In this document: one piece after another, positions 1-10,448 of the stretch
Layout of the letters: each line of letters begins with the position of its first letter
Position numbering within the stretch: the first letter of the stretch is position 1
Origin: Gluconobacter kondonii
GTDB taxonomy: Bacteria > Pseudomonadota > Alphaproteobacteria > Acetobacterales > Acetobacteraceae
Reading direction: 5' to 3'
Assembly: GCF_002723995.1 (NCBI RefSeq)
Contig: NZ_BEWP01000007.1
Location: forward strand, 147,667-211,666
DNA length: 64,000 nucleotides
Position numbers and translations under genes: made by a program
Notes under the pieces: model-generated
The model's input: the letters and a program-made list of their open reading frames with translations, nothing else
What the model was told of the DNA's origin: nothing
Database searches by the model: none

Positions 1-546
<546 letters not shown>

Positions 547-584
547 TTAAAAATGAACCGTAGCGAGAAGGAGGGAGCGGACAA

Positions 585-3500
585 TTAAAGCCCACTCTGC
601 TCGAGTTCGACATTCAGGCCGAGAGACTTCAGTTCCTTGATCAGAACGTTGAAGCTCTCCGGAATACCGGCTTCGAAATCGTCCTGCTCGCGAACGATTG
701 CCTCGTAGACCTTGGTACGGCCGGACACGTCATCCGACTTCACCGTCAGCATTTCCTGCAGCGTGTAAGCTGCACCATATGCTTCAAGGGCCCACACTTC
801 CATTTCACCAAAGCGCTGACCACCGAACTGCGCTTTACCACCCAGCGGCTGCTGCGTGACGAGTGAGTAAGGACCGATCGAACGGGCATGGATCTTGTCG
901 TCGACAAGGTGATGCAGCTTCAGCATGTAAATGTAGCCGACCGTCGTCTGACGTTCGAACAGCTCACCCGTACGGCCGTCAATCAGCTGCGACTGCCCGG
1001 ACTTGTTGACACCTGCCTTCTCGAGCATCTCTTCGATGTCGGGAATGGAAGCACCATCAAATACCGGCGTTGCGATCGGAAGGCCCTTGCGAAGGTTGTT
1101 CGCAAGCTCGATCAGCTGCTCGTTCGGCAGGGTCGTGATGTCGTCATTATAGACCACATCGCCATAGACCTCACGCAGACGGTCGAGCAGCTCCTGCTTG
1201 CGCTCACCAGTACGCTGATACTCGTCCACCATGTCGCCGATGCTTGCACCGATATTGGCACAGGCCCAGCCCAGATGGGTTTCGAGGATCTGCCCGATGT
1301 TCATGCGCGACGGCACACCCAGCGGATTCAGAACGATGTCAACGGCCTGCCCGTTCTCAAGGAACGGCATGTCCTCGACGGGAACGACGCGGGAGACCAC
1401 ACCCTTGTTACCGTGACGACCGGCCATCTTGTCACCCGGCTGAAGCTTGCGCTTCACGGCAACGAAGACCTTGACCATCTTCATCACACCAGGCGGCAGC
1501 TCGTCACCGCGCTGCAGCTTCTCGACCTTACTGTCGAAACGTGCATCAATCCGGCGAGTCGCTTCCTTGAACTCACCACGCAGCTTCTCGAGCTCCGCCA
1601 TGACATCATCGGACGTGACGGTGATGCTGGCCCAGGTCGCGCGATGATGCTCGTCCAGAACCTCTTCCGTAATCGGTGTACCCGAACGGAGCCCCTTGAA
1701 GCCGGCACCAGCCGTCTGACCAACCAGACGTTCGCGCAGACGATTGTAGAAGCTGCGTTCCTGAATACCACGCTCGTCGTCACGGTCCTTCGTGAGGCGC
1801 TCGATCTCGGCACGCTCGATCGCCATGGCGCGCTCGTCCTTGTCCACGCCACGGCGGGAGAAGACGCGGACGTCAACGATCGTGCCGGTCGTACCGGGCG
1901 GCAGCTTCAGGGACGTGTCACGAACGTCGGAAGCCTTTTCACCAAAGATGGCGCGCAGAAGCTTTTCTTCCGGCGTCATCGGGCTTTCGCCCTTCGGCGT
2001 CACCTTACCGACAAGAATATCACCCGGATTCACTTCGGCGCCGACATACACAATACCGGCTTCGTCGAGGTTGCGCAGAGCTTCCTCGCCGACATTCGGA
2101 ATGTCGCGCGTGATTTCTTCCTGACCCAACTTCGTATCACGGGCCATGACTTCAAATTCTTCGATATGGATCGAAGTGAAGACGTCATCACGGGCGATAC
2201 GCTCGGAGATCAGAATGGAATCTTCAAAGTTGTAACCGTTCCAAGGCATGAACGCGACGAGCACGTTACGACCCAGAGCCAGTTCACCAAGCTCGGTGGA
2301 CGGACCATCGGCAATGATATCGCCAGCATGAACCGTATCACCAACCTTCACCAGCGGGCGCTGGTTGATGCAGGTGGACTGGTTGGAACGCATGTACTTG
2401 CGCAGACGATAGATATCGACACCCTGCGTAGCGCCTGCTTCGTCCGTTGCCCGAACGACGATACGTGCACCATCGATCTGGTCGATTACACCGCGACGCT
2501 TGGCAACGATGGTGGCGCCGGAATCATGCGCAACAGCGGCTTCCATGCCTGTACCGACAAGCGGGGCGTCAGCCTTCACCAGCGGCACAGCCTGACGCTG
2601 CATGTTCGCGCCCATCAGTGCACGGTTGGCGTCATCGTTCTCAAGGAACGGAATGAGCGCAGCGGCAACAGAGACAAGCTGCTTTGGCGAAACGTCACAG
2701 GCCGTGACCTGCTCCGGCGGGACAACGCGGAAGTCACCCGAACGACGGACAGAAACCAGTTCGTCCGTCAGGCGGCCCTGATCGTCCTGCTTTGCATCGG
2801 CCTGAGCGACAACGAGCTTTTCTTCCTCCATGGCGGAAAGATATTTCCAACCATCCTGAAGAACGCCCTCTTCCACCAGACGATACGGCGTCTCGATGAA
2901 GCCGTACTTGTTCACCTTGGCATAGGTCGACAGCGAGTTGATCAGACCGATGTTCGGGCCTTCAGGCGTCTCGATCGGGCAGATACGGCCATAATGCGTC
3001 GGGTGAACGTCACGGACTTCGAAGCCTGCGCGCTCGCGGGTCAGACCGCCCGGGCCAAGTGCCGAAAGACGACGCTTGTGCGTCACTTCGGAAAGCGGGT
3101 TCGTCTGATCCATGAACTGGCTGAGCTGCGAGGAACCGAAGAACTCACGCACCGCAGCTGCAGCAGGCTTCGCGTTGATGAGGTCATGCGGCATGACCGT
3201 ATCGATGTCTACGGAGCCCATACGCTCGCGGATGGCACGCTCCATGCGGAGCAGACCAACGCGATACTGGTTTTCCATCAGTTCGCCGACAGAGCGGACA
3301 CGACGGTTACCGAGATTGTCGATATCGTCGATCTGGCCGCGACCATCCTTCAGCTCGCACATGATCTTGATCGTGCGCAGAATGTCTTCCTTGCGCAGGA
3401 CACGCAGGGTGTCAGGCGCATCCACATCAAGACGCATGTTCATCTTCACACGACCGACCGCGGAAAGATCGTAGCGGCCCTGATCGAAGAACAGTCCACG

Positions 3501-4757
3501 GAACATGGCTTCAGCCGTTTCCTTGGTCGGCGGCTCACCGGGGCGCATGATACGATAGATATCGATCAGGGCTTCATCACGGCAACTGTTCTTGTCAGCA
3601 GACAGCGTGTTGCGGATCCAAGGGCCGTGCGAACCATCAACGGACAGGAGCGGAAGCTCCGTAATGCCCATCTCTTCAAGCGCTGCCAGACGGTCTTCGG
3701 TCAGTTCTTCACCCGCTTCGCCGTAAATCTCGCCTGTATTCTCGTTCACGAGATCATAGGCAAGGAAACGGCCAAGAATATCGAGACGACCAACCTGCAC
3801 AACGCGGGTCTTCTCGGCGATCTTGCGAACCATGCGCGCGGTCAGCTTCGCATCGGCTTCGGCAACCACCTCACCCGTATCGGCATCGACCAGCGGGCTG
3901 AGCAGCTTCAGGCCGCGGAAAGCATCGGGATCAAACGGACGAGCCCACTCGCCACCCAGACGGGTGAAAGGAACGGTCTGGTAGAAATAGGACAGGATTT
4001 CATCCTGATCCATTCCACGGATATCGAGCCCTTCGACATCACCGCCTTCGACGATCTTCTGCTCACGCTGCGCGAGGTAGTTTGCACCTTCAAGCGCATA
4101 AAGAAGCGTCGTGACCGGCAGCTTGCGCTTACGGTCGATACGGACATAGATCAGATCCTTGGCATCGAATTCAAAGTCGAGCCAGGAGCCACGATACGGA
4201 ATAACGCGGGCGGCAAAGAGATACTTACCCGAAGAATGCGTCTTGCCTTTGTCGTGATCGAAGAACACGCCCGGGCTACGATGCATCTGGGAGACAATGA
4301 CACGCTCGGTGCCATTGATGATGAAGGTGCCGTTATCGGTCATGAGCGGCATGTCGCCCATGTAAACCGGCTGTTCCTTCATATCGTGGATCGAGCGCGA
4401 ACCAGTGTCCTCGTCGATATCCCACGTCGTCAGACGGAGAATGACCTTCAGCGGCGCTGCATAGGTCAGACCACGCTGGATGCACTCTTCAACATCATAT
4501 TTCGGATCTTCGAATTCGTAGGACATGAAGTCCAGACGGCCGCGACCCGCGAAATCGTTGATCGGAAACACCGAACGGAAGACTTCCTGAAGGCCGGCAT
4601 CCTGCCGGCTGTCAGGGCTTACGTTCATTTGCAGGAATGCCTCATAGGAGGCGCGCTGCACGTCGATCAAATTGGGCATCGGCGCAATTTCGGGAATACG
4701 CCCGAAACTTTTGCGGATCCTTTTGCGTCCCGTGAACGATTTGGTGATCGCGTTCAT
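585..4757 (-). CDS. rpoB: RNA polymerase beta subunit
   Basis: Catalytic beta subunit of RNA polymerase, 1390 residues, a normal alphaproteobacterial length. The start was set at the ATG at 4757 ([19 protein letters not shown]), preceded by AGAAGAG; the frame stays open for 57 more codons upstream, but that stretch contains the promoter at 4882-4910 and does not resemble RpoB. Recognisable blocks include the rifampicin region ([21 protein letters not shown], then [19 protein letters not shown]), the [12 protein letters not shown] segment and the C-terminal [19 protein letters not shown]. It lies between rplL and rpoC. Confidence 0.99.
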   Translation of the reverse strand: MNAITKSFTGRKRIRKSFGRIPEIAPMPNLIDVQRASYEAFLQMNVSPDSRQDAGLQEVFRSVFPINDFAGRGRLDFMSYEFEDPKYDVEECIQRGLTYAAPLKVILRLTTWDIDEDTGSRSIHDMKEQPVYMGDMPLMTDNGTFIINGTERVIVSQMHRSPGVFFDHDKGKTHSSGKYLFAARVIPYRGSWLDFEFDAKDLIYVRIDRKRKLPVTTLLYALEGANYLAQREQKIVEGGDVEGLDIRGMDQDEILSYFYQTVPFTRLGGEWARPFDPDAFRGLKLLSPLVDADTGEVVAEADAKLTARMVRKIAEKTRVVQVGRLDILGRFLAYDLVNENTGEIYGEAGEELTEDRLAALEEMGITELPLLSVDGSHGPWIRNTLSADKNSCRDEALIDIYRIMRPGEPPTKETAEAMFRGLFFDQGRYDLSAVGRVKMNMRLDVDAPDTLRVLRKEDILRTIKIMCELKDGRGQIDDIDNLGNRRVRSVGELMENQYRVGLLRMERAIRERMGSVDIDTVMPHDLINAKPAAAAVREFFGSSQLSQFMDQTNPLSEVTHKRRLSALGPGGLTRERAGFEVRDVHPTHYGRICPIETPEGPNIGLINSLSTYAKVNKYGFIETPYRLVEEGVLQDGWKYLSAMEEEKLVVAQADAKQDDQGRLTDELVSVRRSGDFRVVPPEQVTACDVSPKQLVSVAAALIPFLENDDANRALMGANMQRQAVPLVKADAPLVGTGMEAAVAHDSGATIVAKRRGVIDQIDGARIVVRATDEAGATQGVDIYRLRKYMRSNQSTCINQRPLVKVGDTVHAGDIIADGPSTELGELALGRNVLVAFMPWNGYNFEDSILISERIARDDVFTSIHIEEFEVMARDTKLGQEEITRDIPNVGEEALRNLDEAGIVYVGAEVNPGDILVGKVTPKGESPMTPEEKLLRAIFGEKASDVRDTSLKLPPGTTGTIVDVRVFSRRGVDKDERAMAIERAEIERLTKDRDDERGIQERSFYNRLRERLVGQTAGAGFKGLRSGTPITEEVLDEHHRATWASITVTSDDVMAELEKLRGEFKEATRRIDARFDSKVEKLQRGDELPPGVMKMVKVFVAVKRKLQPGDKMAGRHGNKGVVSRVVPVEDMPFLENGQAVDIVLNPLGVPSRMNIGQILETHLGWACANIGASIGDMVDEYQRTGERKQELLDRLREVYGDVVYNDDITTLPNEQLIELANNLRKGLPIATPVFDGASIPDIEEMLEKAGVNKSGQSQLIDGRTGELFERQTTVGYIYMLKLHHLVDDKIHARSIGPYSLVTQQPLGGKAQFGGQRFGEMEVWALEAYGAAYTLQEMLTVKSDDVSGRTKVYEAIVREQDDFEAGIPESFNVLIKELKSLGLNVELEQSGL

Positions 4758-4881
4758 CTCTTCTGCCCTCTGCACCAGACCTTCGAGTCGCCCGTAAACT
4801 GCGCTGGAGAACTGGCTCCTGCATTGCGGACGACCGGAACGACCGGCCATTATGAAATTTTCAGTACGTGGCGAGCCGCGC

Positions 4882-4910
4882 ACTATACGCCTCTTCCGCT
4901 CCAACGGCAA
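4882..4910 (-). promoter_or_regulatory. Internal sigma-70-type promoter for rpoBC
   Basis: Read on the minus strand there is TTGCCG (4910-4905), a 17-nt spacer, then TATAGT (4887-4882). This is close to the sigma-70 consensus with ideal spacing. Initiation near 4875 would give a leader of about 118 nt before the rpoB ATG. It would let rpoB-rpoC be transcribed apart from the upstream ribosomal genes. Confidence 0.7.
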
Positions 4911-4997
4911 ATCGGGCGGGAACCGCATGCGATCCCCGCCCCATCTGTCTGCCAGGCAGTGGCTGCGACGCGAACGACGCAGCCCGAAATCAGTAGA

Positions 4998-5372
<375 letters not shown>

Positions 5373-5439
5373 GGTCTTATCCTAAATAGATGTACTGTTG
5401 ATCAGGTTCAGGCCTACGCCGCAGCGCAGACCATCATTC

Positions 5440-5964
5440 TCAGGCGGCTTCTGCTTCGCCGGCCTTGGCATAGGCACCAAGAACACGAGCAAGCTGGCCA
5501 GCCGGCGCCTGGACAACGCCTGCGATACGCGTTGCGGGGGTATTGATCATACCCACCAGCTTCGCACGCAGCTCGTCCAGCGACGGCAGCTCGGCGAGGG
5601 CCTTGACTCCGTCGACGCCAAGCGTCTGGGAACCCAAGGCGCCACCAAGCACCACCAGTTTGTCATTCGTCTTGGCGAACTCGACGATCACCTTCGCCAC
5701 CGATGCCGGGTCCTCGGACCACGCAAGCGCGGTCGGTCCCTTGAGCAGCGGCGCGATGCCGTCGAATTGGGTCCCATCCAGAGCGCGGCTGGCCAGCCGG
5801 TTCTTCGCAACCTTGTATGTCGCTCCTGCCGCACGAATGCGTCGACGCAGTTCCGTCACATCGGCAACCGTCAGACCCTTGTTCTGGGTGACGACAACCA
5901 TGGACGTGCTGCCAAACACATCGGCGAGGAACTCAACAAAGGCCCGTTTTTCCGTACGGTCCAA
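5440..5964 (-). CDS. rplJ: 50S ribosomal protein L10
   Basis: Large-subunit protein that anchors L7/L12 on 23S rRNA. It has 174 residues and starts [13 protein letters not shown] with [19 protein letters not shown] after it, typical of alphaproteobacterial L10. The start codon is TTG (5962-5964), supported by AGGAG seven bases upstream and by the absence of a better in-frame start. The gene sits after a 305-nt leader, as expected for a gene under L10 autogenous control. Confidence 0.97.
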   Translation of the reverse strand: MDRTEKRAFVEFLADVFGSTSMVVVTQNKGLTVADVTELRRRIRAAGATYKVAKNRLASRALDGTQFDGIAPLLKGPTALAWSEDPASVAKVIVEFAKTNDKLVVLGGALGSQTLGVDGVKALAELPSLDELRAKLVGMINTPATRIAGVVQAPAGQLARVLGAYAKAGEAEAA

Positions 5965-6269
5965 AACCTGTCTCCTCGTCAGTCCGACTTGCGCCGGACC
6001 AGGTTACCCATGGAGTTGGCTTTTCCAAACCTTCTCCGCTCGCCTGTCCACAGAAGTGAGCGAACCCAGCACATCGCAGCAGAGCCACTGAATACTGTCG
6101 CCCCGTCTGACGCCCGCGATTTCGAAAAATCCTTAAGGACCAGAAGGCCCACGTGCGGTCTTGGACAGGTTTGGAAACGACCCGCGAACAGGCCGTCCCT
6201 CAGCCATCACACCCTAAAGCGTGACGTCATTTCGTGGAGGTCTTTCCCAGAAGGAAGACCTCATGTCAA
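5965..6269 (-). promoter_or_regulatory. rplA-rplJ leader region with hairpin, candidate L10 leader
   Basis: A 305-nt gene-free stretch between rplA and rplJ. Immediately after rplA the minus strand has an 8-bp perfect stem (GAGGTCTT with AAGACCTC, 6237-6262) with no following T-run, so it looks like a processing or attenuation hairpin. The rest is G+C-rich and structured by eye. In many bacteria this position carries the mRNA leader bound by L10-L7/L12 to repress rplJL. That identity is inferred from position; the kink-turn motif was not verified. Confidence 0.45.
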
Positions 6270-6962
6270 TCAGGCTTCGAAGCTCGAAACGTCAACGCGA
6301 ACGCCCGGACCCATCGTGGAAGACAGAGCTGCCTTCTTCAGATACGTTCCCTTGGCACCCGTCGGGCGAGCCTTCTGAACGGCATCGACCAGAGCGTTGA
6401 TGTTCTCAACCAGCTTGGCTTCGTCGAAAGACGCCTTGCCAACACCTGCATGGATGATACCGGCCTTCTCGGCGCGGTATTCAACCTGACCGGACTTGGC
6501 TGCCGTGATGGCACCCTTAACGTCCATGGTCACCGTGCCGAGACGCGGGTTCGGCATCAGACCACGCGGGCCGAGGATCTTACCCAGACGACCCACGAGA
6601 GCCATCATGTCCGGTGTTGCGATGCAGCGGTCGAAGTTGATTTCGCCAGCCTGGATCTTTTCAGCCAGATCTTCCGCACCGACGACTTCCGCACCAGCGG
6701 CAAGAGCTTCTTCAGCCTTCGGGCCACGGGCGAACACGCCAACGCGCAGAGTTTTACCCGTGCCGTTCGGCAGGGAGATCAGACCACGGACCATCTGGTC
6801 GGCGTGACGCGGATCGATGCCGAGGTTCAGCGAGATTTCAATCGTCTCGTCGAACTTTGCCTTAGCGTTGCTCTTCACCAGAGCCACAGCCTCGGTCAGG
6901 CCGTACGGCTTGTTACGCTCGACAGTTGCCTGCGCGGCGTTCAGACGCTTGTTCTTGGCCAT
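6270..6962 (-). CDS. rplA: 50S ribosomal protein L1
   Basis: Primary rRNA-binding protein of the mobile L1 stalk; in many bacteria it also represses its own L11 operon. It has 230 residues, normal length. Sequence landmarks are [11 protein letters not shown] at the start, [15 protein letters not shown], the family signature LGRILG-like segment [20 protein letters not shown] (about residues 125-144), and [14 protein letters not shown]. The ATG at 6962 lies 4 nt after the rplK stop, so the two are translationally coupled. Confidence 0.99.
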   Translation of the reverse strand: MAKNKRLNAAQATVERNKPYGLTEAVALVKSNAKAKFDETIEISLNLGIDPRHADQMVRGLISLPNGTGKTLRVGVFARGPKAEEALAAGAEVVGAEDLAEKIQAGEINFDRCIATPDMMALVGRLGKILGPRGLMPNPRLGTVTMDVKGAITAAKSGQVEYRAEKAGIIHAGVGKASFDEAKLVENINALVDAVQKARPTGAKGTYLKKAALSSTMGPGVRVDVSSFEA

Positions 6963-6966
6963 GGGA

Positions 6967-7401
6967 TCAGCCCTCCACCACGTTCAGGCCCATCGACTTG
7001 GCGGAACCGGCGAGCATACGCACGGCGCCATCAATGTCGTTGGCATTCATGTCCTTGAACTTCTCTGCTGCGATTTCGCGGAGCTGAGTTGTCGTCACGG
7101 AACCGACTGCGGCGGACTTACCGACCGTCTGGCTGCCCTTGGAAATCTTGGCAGCCTTCAGCAGGAAGTACGTGTTCGGCGGCGTCTTCGTCACGAAGGA
7201 GAAGGTGCGATCCGCATAGGCGGTGATGACCACCGGGATCGGCATGCCGGGCTCGAGCTGCTGGGTCTTGGCGTTGAACTCCTTGCAGAACTGCATGATG
7301 TTCAGGCCGCGCTGACCCAGAGCCGGACCAACCGGCGGAGAAGGATTGGCTTTACCAGCCGGGATCTGAAGCTTGATGTAGCCAACGATTTTTTTGGCCA
7401 T
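6967..7401 (-). CDS. rplK: 50S ribosomal protein L11
   Basis: Ribosomal protein of the GTPase-associated centre. The ATG at 7401 gives 144 residues beginning [20 protein letters not shown], the conserved N-terminus; an upstream in-frame ATG at 7443 would add 14 unconserved residues. GGGGAGT eight or so bases upstream is a good ribosome binding site. The segment [13 protein letters not shown] and the C-terminal [13 protein letters not shown] are typical. Unusually, secE-nusG are not found upstream: the next gene is an efflux outer-membrane protein. Confidence 0.99.
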   Translation of the reverse strand: MAKKIVGYIKLQIPAGKANPSPPVGPALGQRGLNIMQFCKEFNAKTQQLEPGMPIPVVITAYADRTFSFVTKTPPNTYFLLKAAKISKGSQTVGKSAAVGSVTTTQLREIAAEKFKDMNANDIDGAVRMLAGSAKSMGLNVVEG

Positions 7402-7500
7402 ATCCGGGACTCCCCTGTTTGTCGTTCCCGAACCGCGGTTCAACGGAGTCGGCCATGCCGCCTCCTCCCGCGTTCGAAGTGAGGCGGACCCCTAGACCAG
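7402..7500 (-). promoter_or_regulatory. Leader of the L11 operon with inverted repeat and palindrome
   Basis: Only 99 nt separate the efflux lipoprotein gene from rplK. It contains an inverted repeat (CCGCCTC 7458-7464 with GAGGCGG 7481-7487, 16-nt loop) and a perfect 12-bp palindrome GAACCGCGGTTC (7430-7441). Neither is followed by a T-run on the minus strand, so transcription from the efflux operon may read through. A weak TTGAAC element overlaps the palindrome, but no convincing -10 was found. Confidence 0.35.
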
Positions 7501-9156
7501 TTAGGGCCGTCCCGTCAAGCCTTGTGAAGCACTGACCGACGACTGATCGCCCCGCAGATCGTTGTCCAGAGGCGACGCATGGTTGTCGATGCCACTGACC
7601 GGCTTCGGAGTCCGCAGATCCTTGTACTGAAGCGGACCGAACGGATCGATCTGTTTGATGCCCGGCAGATCGCTGGCACTCCAGCCGCCGCCCAGAGCGC
7701 GCACCAGACGCACGGAAGACTGCACCTGCGCCGTCTGTGCTTCGACTTCCGCCAGACGCGCCTGAAGCGCATCCTGCTGCGCCACAAGTGCGTCGAGATA
7801 ATTGGACAACCCGCCCGTATAGAGCGCCATCGTCATGTTTTGCGTCCGCAGCGCAGCCTCCACGGCTTTCTGCTGTTGGTCCTGAGCCGTCTTGAACTGC
7901 CGGGTCTGCGTCAGACCATCCTCGACGTCCTGGAACGCAGCCAGAACGACGGAACGGTAATTGTCTACCATTCCGCGGTACTGCGACCACGAGCGCTGCA
8001 ACGCGGCGCGTCTCAGGCCACCCGTAAAAGCCGGTTCGACCGCCTGCACGGCAATTTTCCAGAAGGCGCGGGAAATGCTGGCCAGATCGAAGCCACCATC
8101 CTCGAAGCCACCTTCCGCACTGAAAGTGATATGCGGATAAAAGGCCGCACGCGAGACACCGATCGCCCGTGCGGACGCAGCCATCTGGCGTTCGGCAATC
8201 GCGATGTCTGGACGACGTTCCAGCAGGGATGCGGGCAACCCGGCGTTGATCTTTACAGCCCCGAAATGCATCTTCACGTCCTTGACGGGCGCGATGTGAA
8301 ATCCTGCTGGAGCCGTGTTCAACAGAACGGCGATTGCATGTTCCATGACATTGCGTCGGGCAATCAGATTGCTTTTTGCGGCCTGCGCCGAATAGAGCTG
8401 GGTCTCTGCACGCGAGACGTCCAGACCCGCGCCGATCGACCCGGCCTGACGCAGTTCCGTGATCTCGACGGCCGCACGAAAGTAACGGATGGAGTCATCA
8501 TAGACCGCGTTCTGGGCATCGAGGCCGCGCAGGGCGACGTAATCCGATGCCAGCTCTGCTTCGAGACTCAGTCGTGCCAGCGCATATTGTCCGGCTGAAG
8601 CCTGAGCGAGGTTTTTCTGCATCCGCGTCGTGTTGCGAATGGAATTCCAGAAATCCGGCTCCCACGTGGCAGCGCCGCTATAAGCCTGATTGGACTCATA
8701 GACGAGGCTGCTGCTGCGAGCCGGATTGTTGTACAGCCTCCCGATCGAGCCTTTGTTGTCACTCATATGCGCGGAGCCAGTCACCTGCGGATACAGGCGA
8801 CTTTCCGTCTCACGAGCAACATCGCGGGCCTGCGTGAACGCCTCTGCCTCCGCCTGCAGGTCTGGGTTGACGGCCAGCATACGCTGTTCAAGCCCATTGA
8901 GAATGGGATCGTTGAACATGGTCCACCAGTCACTTCGGACGACACCATCCGCAGGCTGCGCGTTGACCATCAGCCCCTTCCCTTCCCATCCTTCAGGATA
9001 AAGGAATTTCTGGGGATGATAGTCCGGGGCCAGATCACAGGACGCAAGTCCGATCGACAAAACACCGGCCAGCGCTGTCGTGATCCGCCAGATCGAACGA
9101 TTACGGCCTGTCACATTCGTCTGGGCGGGGGATGACTGGGAACTTTCCGGTTTCAT
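7501..9156 (-). CDS. RND efflux outer-membrane lipoprotein, NodT/OprM type
   Basis: Outer-membrane channel of a tripartite RND efflux pump. It has 551 residues. An N-terminal hydrophobic stretch ends in a lipobox (IGLASC, lipidated Cys40), followed by DLAPDYHPQKF, as in the NodT family of TolC-like lipoproteins. Two repeated outer-membrane efflux domains follow; the motif LLERRPDIAIAERQMAASAR is a family hallmark. The ATG at 9156 overlaps the adaptor stop by one base (TGATG), so it is the third gene of the pump operon. A C-terminal tail of about 60 residues is longer than usual. The substrate cannot be read from the sequence. Confidence 0.93.
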   Translation of the reverse strand: MKPESSQSSPAQTNVTGRNRSIWRITTALAGVLSIGLASCDLAPDYHPQKFLYPEGWEGKGLMVNAQPADGVVRSDWWTMFNDPILNGLEQRMLAVNPDLQAEAEAFTQARDVARETESRLYPQVTGSAHMSDNKGSIGRLYNNPARSSSLVYESNQAYSGAATWEPDFWNSIRNTTRMQKNLAQASAGQYALARLSLEAELASDYVALRGLDAQNAVYDDSIRYFRAAVEITELRQAGSIGAGLDVSRAETQLYSAQAAKSNLIARRNVMEHAIAVLLNTAPAGFHIAPVKDVKMHFGAVKINAGLPASLLERRPDIAIAERQMAASARAIGVSRAAFYPHITFSAEGGFEDGGFDLASISRAFWKIAVQAVEPAFTGGLRRAALQRSWSQYRGMVDNYRSVVLAAFQDVEDGLTQTRQFKTAQDQQQKAVEAALRTQNMTMALYTGGLSNYLDALVAQQDALQARLAEVEAQTAQVQSSVRLVRALGGGWSASDLPGIKQIDPFGPLQYKDLRTPKPVSGIDNHASPLDNDLRGDQSSVSASQGLTGRP

Positions 9157-10448
9157 CAGCGCGATCCGGCCTCTTCGGGGTTTGCGTCATGCTGGCGGAC
9201 AGGCTGCTGATCCGCATCCTGCACCGCCTTGCTTGGCGTGTTGTATCCCGGTGTGGTCGGGACGATCCTGACTTCGTCCCCTTCCAGCAGATCAGCCGTA
9301 GGGTTGGCAACCACGCGGTCGTCTTTTGTAATACCGCTGAGCACCTGAACAGTTGTCCCGAAATTAATCCCGACGGTGACATTCACCAGATGCGCATGAT
9401 TGTTGATAACTTTCGCCACCTGATTCCCTTCAGCCCGGTAGATAATCGCACCTTCCGGCAGAATCAGGATATTCGGGTTTCCAGGAGCCGAGATATGCGC
9501 TGTCGCATAGGCATTGGGCCAGAGCAGATTATCGTCATTGTCCAGAGTCAATTCAGTTGTCACTGTACGAGTTGCGGCATTGAAGGCATTGGCCGTCGCA
9601 AGGAACTTAGCTTGGAAGCGGCGACCTGGATATTGCGGCAGCGTCAGTTCAGCTTCGATTTTAGGTGAAATAACATTCGAAAAATCCTGCGGCACTGATA
9701 CAAACACACGCATTCGGTGCACGTCCGCTACTGAAAAGAGTTCGGAAGCCGATCCGCGAGAATTCACATTACCACCACCCGCATTCACATAATCACCTAC
9801 GTTCACCAAACGGGACGTTACAATTCCGTCAAATGGTGCGACGATTTTCTTGAAATCCTCCAGTGCCTGAAAGCGATCTACGTCATGACGTGCAGCCTCA
9901 AGCTCCGCTTTCTGAGCTGCGGCATTTGCTGCCTGCACGTCTACCTCCTGGCGTGAAACAGCCTGCGTTCCCTTGAGTGCAGTCCAGCGCTGGGTCGTGA
10001 TCACGGCCAGATTATAACGCGCGAGAACAACATTATAATGTGCTTTTGCAGCCTCAAACTGGGCATCTAGGCTCGGCGTGCTGATTTCTGCCAACACTTC
10101 GCCGCGCTTCACATGTGCGCCGTAGTCTTTGTACCACATTTTCACATAGCCCGAGACCTGCGCGTAGATCGGTGCCTCGTACCATGCTGCAAGATTAGCT
10201 GGCAGATCGACCTGCCGCGTTTTCGGTCCCGGCTGCGGTGTAATCAGCGTGACTGGCGGAATGGCCGCCTCTTCGGTCACACCCTTTAAGGAGTGGTAAT
10301 GCGTTCCACGCTGAACGATTCCCCAGGCCGCCAAAGCAATCGCCAGCAGGATCACCACCAGCAGAATGAGTTTGCCGCGCGCGCCTGAACCCGTGCGGAC
10401 CGGATGGTTTGTCGGAGGCACGTGCCCCTGATCCGTAGAATGGCTCAC
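9156..10448 (-). CDS. RND efflux periplasmic adaptor (HlyD/AcrA family)
   Basis: Membrane-fusion protein linking the inner-membrane permease to the outer-membrane channel. It has 430 residues. One membrane anchor lies at about residues 25-46, followed by a biotinyl/lipoyl-like segment (QVSGYVKMWYKDYGAHVKRG), a coiled-coil alpha-hairpin, the second lipoyl half (IVAPFDGIVTSRLVNVGDYV), and beta-barrel and membrane-proximal domains. The start is GTG at 10448, overlapping the permease stop as GTGA, with AAGGAG about seven bases upstream. An acidic/polar tail of about 50 residues extends beyond the usual end. Confidence 0.94.
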   Translation of the reverse strand: MSHSTDQGHVPPTNHPVRTGSGARGKLILLVVILLAIALAAWGIVQRGTHYHSLKGVTEEAAIPPVTLITPQPGPKTRQVDLPANLAAWYEAPIYAQVSGYVKMWYKDYGAHVKRGEVLAEISTPSLDAQFEAAKAHYNVVLARYNLAVITTQRWTALKGTQAVSRQEVDVQAANAAAQKAELEAARHDVDRFQALEDFKKIVAPFDGIVTSRLVNVGDYVNAGGGNVNSRGSASELFSVADVHRMRVFVSVPQDFSNVISPKIEAELTLPQYPGRRFQAKFLATANAFNAATRTVTTELTLDNDDNLLWPNAYATAHISAPGNPNILILPEGAIIYRAEGNQVAKVINNHAHLVNVTVGINFGTTVQVLSGITKDDRVVANPTADLLEGDEVRIVPTTPGYNTPSKAVQDADQQPVRQHDANPEEAGSR

